Shown: positions 32,175-41,500 of the stretch, piece after piece
Layout: each line of letters opens with the position of its first letter
Numbering within the stretch: the first letter of the stretch is position 1
From: Pseudomonas sp. R5(2019)
GTDB lineage: Bacteria > Pseudomonadota > Gammaproteobacteria > Pseudomonadales > Pseudomonadaceae
Reading direction: 5' to 3'
Assembly (NCBI RefSeq): GCF_009905435.1
Contig: NZ_JAAAMT010000023.1
Span: forward strand, 17,545-81,544
DNA length: 64,000 bases
The notes under the pieces: generated by a model
What the model was told of the DNA's origin: nothing
Databases searched by the model: none
Seen by the model: the letters and a program-made list of their open reading frames with translations, nothing else
Position numbers and translations under genes: made by a program

Positions 32175-34028
32175 ATGCTCAAACGCCTTGCCTACCTGGC
32201 GCTGATTGCCTGCGCCCCGCTGCATGCTGCTCCCCTTGTCGACAACGCGCGTTTACAGCAACTGGCCGACGATCCGTTCTGGATCGCCCTGGGTCATTAC
32301 GAGACCGCCAGGCTCGGTGGCTGGCGCAGCCACGTGGATGATCCCAAGTTCTTCCTGTCTGCCGATGGCGGCCATCACCCCGGGGAAGAATTGGCCGCGA
32401 CCCTCAAGGCCCTGTACGCCCCCGCCAGCCTGAAAGACAAACATGCCCAGTGCGTCTTTCCAGCCCGCACCCGCTGGTTGCGCGAGCAGATGCAGCTCAG
32501 TGATCTGCCCACCGTCGAGTGCCAGGAATATCAACAGTGGTTCAAGGATGTGGCCCCGCACAGCGCGGTGCTGATCTTTCCGGCAGCCTATCTGAACAGC
32601 CCGTCGTCGATGTTCGGGCACACGCTGTTGCGTATCGATCAGGCCGACGTGCAAAGCAACCAGACCGCCCTGCTCAGCTACGCGGTCAACTTCGGTGCCT
32701 ACATCGAAGGTAACGACAACAGCATTCTCTACGCCTGGAAGGGCCTGATGGGAGGCTACCCCGGCCTGTTCGCCTTCGTGCCGTACCAGGAAAAACTCTC
32801 TGAATACCGCAGCCTGGAAAACCGCGACCTGTGGGAGTACCGGCTGAACCTTTCGCCGGAAGAAACCGGGCTCATGGTTGAACATATCTGGGAGTTGCGG
32901 CAGATCCGCTTCGACTACTACTTCTTCGATGAAAACTGCTCCTACCGCCTGCTCGAACTGCTGCAGGTCGCCCGCCCCGGGCTCGACCTGACTTCGCAGT
33001 TTCCCCTGACAGCCATCCCCACCGACACGGTCAAGGCGGTCAAACAGGCCGGGCTGGTCGAGCAGGTGCAGTACCGCCCCTCCCGCGAGCGTGAGCTACT
33101 GGCCCGTGCCGAACCGCTGAGCTTTGATGAACAGCAATGGGTACACCGCGTAGCTGCCGATACCACACAATTGCAGGCCAGTGCGTTCAACGCGCTGCCT
33201 ACCGAACGCCGCGCGCTGATCCAGGACGCCGCTTATCGCCTTGAACGTTACCGCGCCAACGGCCAGGCGCGCGATGAGGCACGCAGCCAGCGCAGTTTCG
33301 AGTTGCTGCGCGCCATCAACCGCAACCCGCCGCCCCCGCTCGACATCGAAAAACCGGGCTTTCCCGAAGACGGCCATCAATCGCGCACCGGGCAGCTGGG
33401 CGTCGGTACCCGCGAAGACAAGGCCTTTGCCGAGTACGGCCTGCGCATGGCCTATCACGACCTCAACGACAACGTGTACGGCTTCCCGCTGGGCGCGCAG
33501 ATCGAAATCCTCCAGCTCAAACTGCGCCAGTACGAGGACAACCGCTGGCAAGTGCAGCGCCTGGACCTGGCGACCATCCGCTCGCTGACCCCGCGCAATG
33601 AACTGCTTCAACCCTTGTCATGGCAGGTCACAGGCGGTCTTGAGCGTGTGCTGGGCAAGCATGAAGACGAGAATCTGGTCAGCCATGTCAATGGTGGCGC
33701 CGGTGGCACCTGGAAGCTCGGAGATGAAATGCTGGGTTTTGCCCTCGGCACCGTACGTATCGAGCACAACAACGATTTCGCCGAGTTCGTCGCCCCCGCC
33801 GCCGGCTTCAACACAGGTGTGCTGTGGCGCAACGGCCTGGGTAATTTAAGCGTCGAAGCCAAGGGCGACTATTTCACCAATGGCGAGATTCGTCGAAGCC
33901 TGAGCCTGAACCAGCAATGGGAGCTGTCTTCCAACCTGGGGCTGCGCCTGAGCGCGCAACGGGCCTTCAGCCAGCTCTCGTCGCCACAGAACGAAGTGAT
34001 GCTGGAACTGAAGTGGTACCACTACTGA
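32175..34028 (+). CDS. DUF4105 / Lnb-type periplasmic domain protein
   Basis: A 617-residue secreted or outer-membrane protein. The signal peptide is MLKRLAYLALIACAPLHA. The central DUF4105 (now Lnb_N) domain has a conserved His (about 149, SMFGHTLLRID) and Cys (about 255, DENCSYRLLELL), which resemble a thiol-hydrolase dyad; the DUF4105 name is linked to lipoprotein N-acylation (Lnb) in other bacteria, but I do not know if this member acts that way. The C-terminal third ends in alternating strands and aromatic KWYHY, like an outer-membrane beta-barrel. Start ATG 32175; the DUF3015 gene precedes it. Confidence 0.8.
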   Translation: MLKRLAYLALIACAPLHAAPLVDNARLQQLADDPFWIALGHYETARLGGWRSHVDDPKFFLSADGGHHPGEELAATLKALYAPASLKDKHAQCVFPARTRWLREQMQLSDLPTVECQEYQQWFKDVAPHSAVLIFPAAYLNSPSSMFGHTLLRIDQADVQSNQTALLSYAVNFGAYIEGNDNSILYAWKGLMGGYPGLFAFVPYQEKLSEYRSLENRDLWEYRLNLSPEETGLMVEHIWELRQIRFDYYFFDENCSYRLLELLQVARPGLDLTSQFPLTAIPTDTVKAVKQAGLVEQVQYRPSRERELLARAEPLSFDEQQWVHRVAADTTQLQASAFNALPTERRALIQDAAYRLERYRANGQARDEARSQRSFELLRAINRNPPPPLDIEKPGFPEDGHQSRTGQLGVGTREDKAFAEYGLRMAYHDLNDNVYGFPLGAQIEILQLKLRQYEDNRWQVQRLDLATIRSLTPRNELLQPLSWQVTGGLERVLGKHEDENLVSHVNGGAGGTWKLGDEMLGFALGTVRIEHNNDFAEFVAPAAGFNTGVLWRNGLGNLSVEAKGDYFTNGEIRRSLSLNQQWELSSNLGLRLSAQRAFSQLSSPQNEVMLELKWYHY

Positions 34029-34119
34029 ACACTTTCATCACACCGTATTGACGATTCACTGACCAATACCGGCCTAGACTTCAGAGAGAGCGCCGGCTGT
34101 TCGGCGCGGGAGTCGAGCG

Positions 34120-34320
34120 ATGTGGCAGTACGGGGCAGCGATAGCGTTTGTGGCGATTCTCACGGGCTGCCAGCCGGGTCATGCGCCCTTGCATGAAGAG
34201 GGCTACAACCAGGACTGGCAGAATTACTACGATCGTGTGCGCGACAAACGCAAAGAACGCGACGACCGGTGGCAGCGCGAAGTGGACCGCGATCGCGCTC
34301 GCATCTACCGCTCACGGTAG
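34120..34320 (+). CDS. Small predicted lipoprotein
   Basis: A 66-residue protein with a lipoprotein signal (MWQYGAAIAFVAILTGCQPGH; lipobox ILTGC, Cys 17). The mature 50-residue part is very charged (RVRDKRKERDDRWQREVDRDRARIYRSR) and rich in Arg, Asp and Glu, so probably a helix anchored at a membrane. The ribosome binding site GGGAG lies 7 nt before ATG 34120. LspA and its partners would process it. No recognised family. Confidence 0.6.
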   Translation: MWQYGAAIAFVAILTGCQPGHAPLHEEGYNQDWQNYYDRVRDKRKERDDRWQREVDRDRARIYRSR

Positions 34321-34392
34321 GTCGCTCTCAGACATTCGGTGCAACTTGATACCTGTCAGCATGGCCAAAAACTCCATGACTGGAGATATGCC

Positions 34393-34890
34393 ATGAGCCG
34401 TGCATTCGTCAATGAAGATCAAGCCGCCGACCAGGTCATCCCGCCTGTTGAACGGCGCGTCAGCGAGCAGCCCAACTACGTCACGCCAGCAGGCCTGAGC
34501 CAGTTACAGGACAAGGTCGCCCTGCTGCAGGCGCAGCGCCGCGAGCAGCTCGATCAAGGCGAGGCGGGCGACAAACAGCGGGTGGCAGAACTGGAGCGTG
34601 ATTTGCGCTACTTCAACGCCCGGCTGCAAAGCGCGCAGCTGGTGCCGATGGCAACGTCCAGTGAGAAAATCCAGATCGGCAGTGTGGTGACCTACGCCGA
34701 CGAACACGGCGAAGAGCAGCGTGTTCAGCTTGTAGGAGAAGATCAGGCCGATGCCAGCAAGGGCCTGATCAACTGGGGCTCACCCCTGGGCCGCGCGCTG
34801 TTGGGCGCCCGGCCGGGTGATGAGGTGCAGTGGCGACGACCGGCGGGCGATCAGTTGATCGAAGTCATCGCCATCGAACCTCAAATCTAA
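34393..34890 (+). CDS. GreA/GreB-family transcription elongation factor-like protein
   Basis: A 165-residue protein with the Gre/Rnk domain order. The N-terminal coiled coil (SQLQDKVALLQAQRREQLDQGEAGDKQRVAELERDLRYFNARL, about 42-84) would reach into the RNA polymerase channel. The C-terminal FKBP-like domain is IQIGSVVTYADEHGEEQRVQLVGEDQADASKGLINWGSPLGRALLGARPGDEV. The family acts on backtracked polymerase. It is preceded by a small lipoprotein gene. The start at ATG 34393 has GGAGATATGCC upstream; the earlier in-frame ATGs lack a ribosome binding site. Closer to GreB-like paralogs than to GreA. Confidence 0.85.
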   Translation: MSRAFVNEDQAADQVIPPVERRVSEQPNYVTPAGLSQLQDKVALLQAQRREQLDQGEAGDKQRVAELERDLRYFNARLQSAQLVPMATSSEKIQIGSVVTYADEHGEEQRVQLVGEDQADASKGLINWGSPLGRALLGARPGDEVQWRRPAGDQLIEVIAIEPQI

Positions 34891-34903
34891 AGGCTGGAGC
34901 CTA

Positions 34904-34999
34904 CTGTAGGAGCCGGCTTTAGCCGCGATGGGTCGCGCAGCGGCCCCAATCGATGGGCCTGCTGCGCAGGCCTTCGCAGCTAAAGCCTGCTCCTGCAGG
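34904..34999. repeat. REP-type imperfect inverted repeat
   Basis: TGTAGGAGCCGGCTTTAGCC (from 34904) pairs with CTAAAGCCTGCTCCTGCA near 34997, with an internal copy GGCCCC...GGCCT. It separates the greB-like gene from gdhA. Confidence 0.75.
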
Positions 35000-35031
35000 A
35001 TTTGTTTCAGTCGACCTGAATGCGGAATGCC

Positions 35032-36369
35032 TCAGACCACGCCTTGAGCCAGCATGGCGTCCGCCACTTTGACGAAGCCTGCGATGTTGGCGCCTTTCAC
35101 GTAGTTGATACGACCGTTCTCTTGGCCGTAGTGCACGCACGCGTGGTGGATCGACTGCATGATGTTGTGCAGCTTGCTGTCCACCTCTCCGGCCGTCCAC
35201 AGCAGACGCATGGCGTTCTGCGACATCTCAAGCCCGCTCACTGCCACGCCGCCGGCGTTGGAGGCCTTGCCCGGCGCGAAGAGAATGCCGGCTTCGATAA
35301 AGATATCCACCGCCGTGAGCGTGGTCGGCATGTTGGCGCCTTCTGCCACGCACACGCAGCCATTGGCCAACAGCGCACGGGCATCGTCGGCATCCAGCTC
35401 GTTCTGAGTGGCGCACGGCAGGGCGATGTCGCAGGCCAGGCTCCACGGGCGCTGGCCTTCACGGAATTCCAGGCCAAACTGCCCGGCCAGGTCACGAATA
35501 CGACCGCGCTTGACGTTCTTGAGCTCCATCACCGCCGACCATTGTTCTTCCGTCAGCCCGGCTTCGCAGAACAGCGTGCCTTCGGAGTCAGACAGGGAGA
35601 TGACCTTGCCGCCCAGATCCATCACCTTGCGCGCCGCATATTGCGCCACGTTGCCGGAGCCGGAGATCGCCACGCGCTTGCCTTCAACCCGCTCGCCTTG
35701 GCGCTTGAGCATTTCTTCAGCGAAGTAGACGCAGCCAAAGCCGGTGGCTTCAGGGCGAATCAGGCTGCCGCCGTAGGTCATGCCTTTGCCGGTCAGCACG
35801 GAAGTGAACTGGTTGGCCAGGCGCTTGTACTGCCCGAACATAAAACCGATTTCGCGAGCGCCCACGCCGATGTCACCGGCCGGCACGTCGACGTCAGCAC
35901 CGATGTGGCGGTACAGCTCGCTCATGAAGGCCTGGCAGAAACGCATGACTTCCGCGTCGCTCTTGCCCTTCGGATCGAAGTCCGAGCCACCTTTGCCGCC
36001 GCCCATGGGCAGCGAGGTGAGGGAGTTCTTGAAGACTTGCTCGAAGGCCAGGAACTTGAGCACGCCCAGGTTGACCGACGGGTGGAAGCGCAGGCCGCCC
36101 TTGTAAGGGCCAATGGCGCTGTTCATCTGGATGCGGAAAGCACGGTTGACCTGGACCTTGCCCTGATCGTCGACCCACGAGACACGGAACACCACCGCAC
36201 GCTCGGGTTCGACCATGCGCTCGAGAATGCCCGATTGCAGGTAGTGCGGGTTGGCTTCCAGGAAGGGCCACAGGCTGCGCAGCACCTCTTCGACCGCCTG
36301 GTGGAATTCAGGCTGGTCCGGGTCGCGTTTTTTCAGGCGCGCCAGGAAATCTTCGACGGATTCGATCAT
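35032..36369 (-). CDS. gdhA: NADP-specific glutamate dehydrogenase
   Basis: GdhA makes glutamate from 2-oxoglutarate and ammonium with NADPH. The 445-residue protein has PYKGGLRFHPSVN, the catalytic Lys in SLPMGGGKGGSDFDPKG, and the C-terminal Rossmann domain with KRVAISGSGNVAQYAARKVMDLGG. It resembles the E. coli class rather than the large NAD-dependent Pseudomonas enzyme. The upstream region is AT-rich (36370-36500), but no clear promoter was picked out. The nearest downstream gene on this strand is a separate transcript. Confidence 0.96.
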   Translation of the reverse strand: MIESVEDFLARLKKRDPDQPEFHQAVEEVLRSLWPFLEANPHYLQSGILERMVEPERAVVFRVSWVDDQGKVQVNRAFRIQMNSAIGPYKGGLRFHPSVNLGVLKFLAFEQVFKNSLTSLPMGGGKGGSDFDPKGKSDAEVMRFCQAFMSELYRHIGADVDVPAGDIGVGAREIGFMFGQYKRLANQFTSVLTGKGMTYGGSLIRPEATGFGCVYFAEEMLKRQGERVEGKRVAISGSGNVAQYAARKVMDLGGKVISLSDSEGTLFCEAGLTEEQWSAVMELKNVKRGRIRDLAGQFGLEFREGQRPWSLACDIALPCATQNELDADDARALLANGCVCVAEGANMPTTLTAVDIFIEAGILFAPGKASNAGGVAVSGLEMSQNAMRLLWTAGEVDSKLHNIMQSIHHACVHYGQENGRINYVKGANIAGFVKVADAMLAQGVV

Positions 36370-36507
36370 GGAAAGGTCTCGGCAAATTGTTGTCGTTAGG
36401 GAAAATTTGCGCGGACTTTAACAATTCATTGAGCCCCACAACAGGGCGATATGTCGTATTTATGAAATTATTTGGTGCAAATCTATAAATACAGACCCCG
36501 GAAACAG

Positions 36508-36557
36508 GAAAGCCCACCCCCACAAAACCCTTCAGGGCCTTGCGGGAGCGGGCTTTC
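36508..36557 (-). terminator. Hairpin after ettA, probable terminator
   Basis: Arms GAAAGCCC (36508-36515) and GGGCTTTC (36550-36557) pair across 34 nt that holds further complementary pieces. It lies 45 bp beyond the ettA stop on the minus strand. Confidence 0.6.
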
Positions 36558-36602
36558 CCGAGAAGCTTTCAGCGCACCCGGAAAGTGCGCTGCAATGCCC
36601 TA

Positions 36603-38270
36603 TTACTGAGCCAGCTTCTTGTAGCGAACACGGTGCGGTTGGGCAGCAGCATCGCCCAGACGCTTCTTGCGGTCCGCTTCGTACTCGGTGTAGTTGCCTT
36701 CGAAGAACACCGCTTGCGAGTCGTCCTCGTACGCCAGGATGTGGGTAGCCACACGGTCCAGGAACCAGCGATCGTGAGAGATCACAATGGCGGCGCCCGG
36801 GAAGTCCAGCAGCGCTTCCTCCAGCGAACGCAAGGTTTCAACGTCCAGGTCGTTGGACGGTTCGTCGAGCAGCAGGACGTTGGCGCCTTCCTTCAGGGTC
36901 AGGGCCAGGTGCAGACGGCCACGCTCACCACCGGAGAGGTCCTTGACGAACTTCTGTTGGTCGCCGCCCTTGAAGTTGAAACGGCCCACATAGGTGCGCG
37001 ACGGGATCTCATAGTTGCCAATGCGAATCTGGTCGGAACCATCGGAAATCATCTGGAACACGGTCTTGTTGCCTTCCAGGTCGTCACGGCTCTGGTCGAC
37101 GCAGGCCAGCTGCACGGTTTCACCGATCTCGATGGAGCCGGAATCCGGGGTTTCCTTGCCCATCAGCATGCGGAACAGGGTCGATTTACCAGCACCGTTA
37201 CCACCGATAACTCCGACGATCGCGCCTTTTGGCATGGCGAACGACAGGTTGTCGATCAGCACGCGATCGCCATAACCTTTGTTGACGTTCTTGAACTCGA
37301 TGACCTTGTCACCCAGGCGCGGCCCGGCCGGAATGTAGATCTCGTTGGTTTCGCTGCGCTTCTGGAATTCCTGCGATTGCATTTCTTCGAAGCGTTGCAG
37401 ACGGGCCTTGGATTTGGACTGACGAGCCTTGGCGCCTTTACGCACCCACTCCAGTTCTTCCTTCATGGCTTTTTCGTGAGCCGACTGCTGCTTGGATTCC
37501 TGCGCCAAGCGCTCGGACTTGGCTTCCAGCCAGCCCGAGTAGTTGCCTTCGTACGGGATACCCGCGCCGCGGTCGAGTTCCAGGATCCAGCCGGCGACGT
37601 TGTCGAGGAAGTAACGGTCGTGGGTAATCGCAACCACGGTGCCTGGGAAGTCATGCAGGAAGTGCTCAAGCCAGGCCACCGAATCGGCGTCCAGGTGGTT
37701 GGTCGGTTCGTCCAGCAGCAGCATGTCAGGGGCCGACAGCAACAGGCGGCACAGGGCCACACGACGCTTCTCACCACCGGACAAGTGTTCAACCTTGGCA
37801 TCCCAGGCTGGCAAGCGCAGCGCATCGGCGGCGACTTCCAGCTGGCGCTCCAGGTTGTGACCATCGCTGGCCTGCAGAATGGCTTCCAGCTTGGCCTGTT
37901 CGGCTGCCAGCTTGTCGAAGTCGGCATCCGGCTCGGCATAGGCTGCGTAAACTTCGTCCAGACGCGCCTGGGCATCCTTGATGACGCTGACCGCTTCTTC
38001 GACCACTTCACGGACGGTCTTGGCCGGATCCAGTTGCGGCTCTTGCGGCAAGTAGCCGACGTTGAGCTCTGGCATCGGACGGGCTTCACCGTCGAACTCG
38101 GTATCAACGCCCGCCATGATTTTCAGCAAGGTGGATTTACCCGAACCGTTCAGGCCGAGCACGCCGATCTTGGCGCCCGGAAAAAACGACAGGGAGATAT
38201 TTTTGAGGATTTCCCGCTTCGGCGGCACAACTTTGCTCAGCCGATGCATGGTGTAGACGTATTGAGCCAT
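36603..38270 (-). CDS. ettA: Energy-dependent translational throttle protein EttA (ABC-F)
   Basis: EttA binds the ribosomal E site and regulates the first peptide bond according to ATP/ADP. The 555-residue ABC-F protein has two ATPase domains: Walker A GLNGSGKSTLLKIMAG (about 38) and GGNGAGKSTLFRMLMG (about 360), signatures LSGGEKRRVALCRLL and LSGGERGRLHLAL, and Walker B LLDEPTNHLD and LLDEPSNDLD. The toe-like arm lies between at about 255-300 and is rich in Glu and Lys. ATG 38270 (MAQYVYTMHRLSKVVPPKREIL) is used; an upstream frame extension has no homology. It is divergent from morA. Confidence 0.96.
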   Translation of the reverse strand: MAQYVYTMHRLSKVVPPKREILKNISLSFFPGAKIGVLGLNGSGKSTLLKIMAGVDTEFDGEARPMPELNVGYLPQEPQLDPAKTVREVVEEAVSVIKDAQARLDEVYAAYAEPDADFDKLAAEQAKLEAILQASDGHNLERQLEVAADALRLPAWDAKVEHLSGGEKRRVALCRLLLSAPDMLLLDEPTNHLDADSVAWLEHFLHDFPGTVVAITHDRYFLDNVAGWILELDRGAGIPYEGNYSGWLEAKSERLAQESKQQSAHEKAMKEELEWVRKGAKARQSKSKARLQRFEEMQSQEFQKRSETNEIYIPAGPRLGDKVIEFKNVNKGYGDRVLIDNLSFAMPKGAIVGVIGGNGAGKSTLFRMLMGKETPDSGSIEIGETVQLACVDQSRDDLEGNKTVFQMISDGSDQIRIGNYEIPSRTYVGRFNFKGGDQQKFVKDLSGGERGRLHLALTLKEGANVLLLDEPSNDLDVETLRSLEEALLDFPGAAIVISHDRWFLDRVATHILAYEDDSQAVFFEGNYTEYEADRKKRLGDAAAQPHRVRYKKLAQ

Positions 38271-38543
38271 GGAGGAACCTAGCGTCAGAGACGGATGAAA
38301 AAGAGGGGGATTCGGGTCCAGGGTGCTTTGCGCGCCCGCGTGGGGGGCAAAGCTACCGGAATGCGCGTGACAGGGCAAACCGCGACGAACAGAGCTGGCA
38401 CTCTGCCACACTTCAGGGCATGCTAGCCGCCCTTCGGGCGTCCAGCTTATAGTGCACGCCTCACGTTAACCTTGGCCCGGGCCCGCCAGGGCACGCGAAG
38501 CCGACACTCCCTGCCACGGACAGCCATACCGCAGGATCACAGT

Positions 38544-41500
38544 TTGACCAATCTCACTCAGCCGTCCTTGCCACTCCCCGCGGATGCGACAGGCATGCCT
38601 CTGCGCGGCTCGTTGAAAGGTGCCCTGGCGATCCTCGTGCTGCTATTGCTGGCCCTGCTGTTCTGGCAGCTGCTGGATCAGTTCCAGCGCACCCAAACTG
38701 AACAACGGCGCGCCAGCATCAGCTACAGCGAAGACCTGGCGGACCACCTGAACCTGAACATGGCACTCAATGCCCAGGTCAGTCGCAGCCTGCTGCCGAC
38801 CAACGGCCAACACACCCGCGCCACCGAGCTGGCGAAATCGGTCGCGAAACTGCGCACCACCCTGCCCGCCTTGCACAGCCTGGCCTGGCTGGATGCCAGG
38901 GGCGAGATGATCAGCGACAGCGCCGCGGCAAGCCAGGACCAGGTTACCTTGCAGAACCTGGTCACATCGGCCGGCGGTCAGCCCTGGTATTTCAGCGGTG
39001 GCGCTGAAGGGGCACCGATCTATCTGCTGATACGTCCCTACGACGACGCGGTCGACGGCTACTGGGCCCTGCGCCTGGACGCGGCCTACCAGGTCGCCCT
39101 GCCCCATCGCCACGACCGTGGCACGCAAGCGCTCTGGCGCCTGGAAAACCTCAGGGGCCAAACCATCAGTGCCACCGAAGGCGCAGCGCTGGCCGCGGAC
39201 ATTGCGGCCAACAGTGTGCTGCTGGCACCGCTCGCTCACAGCGACTGGCAGCTGCGCGGGTTGTTCGACGCCGAACGCGAACGCCTGAAACTACTGCCCG
39301 CCCTGATCGGTAAATGCCTGATGGTGCTGGTGTGCTCACTGCTGCCGTTGCTGGCGCTGTTCAATATGCGTAAGCGCCAACGCGCCCTGCAGGAAGGCCA
39401 GCGGCGCTATCAGGATATTTTCGAGGGCACCGGGGTCGCGCTGTGCGTGCTCGATCTGTCCGGGGTTCAGGCACTGCTCGAGCGCCATCGCCTGCACACC
39501 AGCGCCGATCTGGACCGCTGGCGGCAACTCAACCCCGATGAGCGCAACGGTCTGCTGCAACAGTTGAAGATCACCGAGGTCAATCAGGTGGCCCTGCAAC
39601 TGCTCGGGGTCAACGGCACCGAAGGCGCCTGGAAGATCCTGTTTCAAGGCTGCCCGCTGGATGTGAGTGCCATTGGCTACCAGTTGATCGAGGCACTGCT
39701 GGACCGGCAAAGCCAGCGCGAATTCGAGATCAAGCTCAGCAATGGCCAGGGCCAGGACCTGCATTTGTGGCTGATGGTGCGCTTCCCGGCGCAACCGCGT
39801 GACGATCAGGCGATCATTCTCAGCATCAGTGACATCACTAGCCGTAAGCGCGTCGAGCTGTCGTTGCTCGAACGCGAAAGCTTCTGGTCGGACGTGGTCC
39901 GCACGGTGCCTGACCACCTGTACGTGCAGGATGTGCAAAGCCAGCGGATGATTTTCAGCAACCATCACCTGGGCCAGACCCTGGGCTACGACCGGGCTGA
40001 GCTACAACAGATGGGCGAGTATTTCTGGGAAGTGCTGCTACACCCCGAAGATGCCGAGCATTACCACAAAATGCGCCATCGCCAGCGCCTCTGTGGCCAT
40101 GCAGAACTGCTGCAGTGCCAACTGCGCTTCCGCCATCGCGACCTGCGCTGGCGCCGCTTCGACGTTCGCGAACAGGCCCTGGCCCGCGATCGCAGCGGTC
40201 AGGTCACACGCATCATCGGGGTGGCCAAGGACGTCACGGAGCAGATCGAGGCCAGCGAATCGCTGCGCGACAGCGAACACCGCTACCGCATGCTCGCCGA
40301 AAGCATCAGTGATGTGATCTTCTCGACCGACAGCGCCTTGCGGCTCAACTATGTCAGCCCGTCGGCGCATTCAGTGCTCGGCTACGACCTCGACTGGATC
40401 TTTGCCAATGGTTGGCAGACCACCATCGCCAACCCGGCGCAGCTGACCGGGATCTATTCGCTGATCGAACGGATCAACCGCGCCCTCGGCGATCCCCGGC
40501 AACTTGCGTTGTTGCGGCAGATTCCGACCCAGCTGTACCTGTTCGACTGCCTGCGCGCGGACGGGCGCAAGATCCCGATCGAGCTGCGGCTGGTGCTGGC
40601 CTGGGACGAAAACGATCACTTCGAAGGCATTCTTGGCGTCGGCCGCGACATCAGCCAGCAACGTCGCGCGGAAAAAGACCTGCGCATGGCCGCCACGGTG
40701 TTCGAGCACTCGACTTCGGCGATTCTGATCACCGATCCGGCCGGCTATATCGTCCAGGCCAACGAGGCCTTCAGCCGGGTCAGCGGCTATGCCGTGACTC
40801 AGGTGCTCGACCAGCTGCCGAACATCCTCACGGTTGACCAGCAACAGGAAGCGCACCTGCGTTATGTGCTCAAGCAGCTGCACACCCGCGGCACCTGGGA
40901 AGGCGAAGTATGGCTCAAGCGCCGCAGCGGCGAGCATTACCCGGCCTGGGTCGGCATCACGGCCGTGCTGGACGACGAAGGCGACCTGGCCAGTTACGTG
41001 TGTTTTTTCAGCGACATCAGCGAACGCAAGGCCAGCGAGCAGCGCATTCACCGCCTCGCCTATTACGACGCGCTGACCCACCTGCCCAACCGGACGCTGT
41101 TCCAGGACCGCCTGCACACCGCGCTGCAACAGGCCGAGCGGCAGAAGTCCTGGGTGGTGCTGATGTTTCTCGACCTCGACCGCTTCAAGCCGATCAACGA
41201 CTCGTTGGGCCACGCCGCAGGCGACCGCATGCTCAAGGAAATGGCCACGCGCCTGCTGGGCTGTGTGGCCGATGACGACACCGTGGCGCGCATGGGCGGC
41301 GATGAATTCACCCTGCTGCTGCAGCCTCGCGCCACCCGTGAAATGGCCTTGAACCGTGCCATCAGCGTGGCTGAGCAAATCCTCGGCAGCCTGGTCAAAC
41401 CTTTTGTGCTGGAGAACCGCGAGTTCTTCGTCACCGCCAGCGTCGGCATCGCCTTGAGCCCCCAGGACGGCAGCGAGCTGAGCCAGCTGATGAAAAACGC

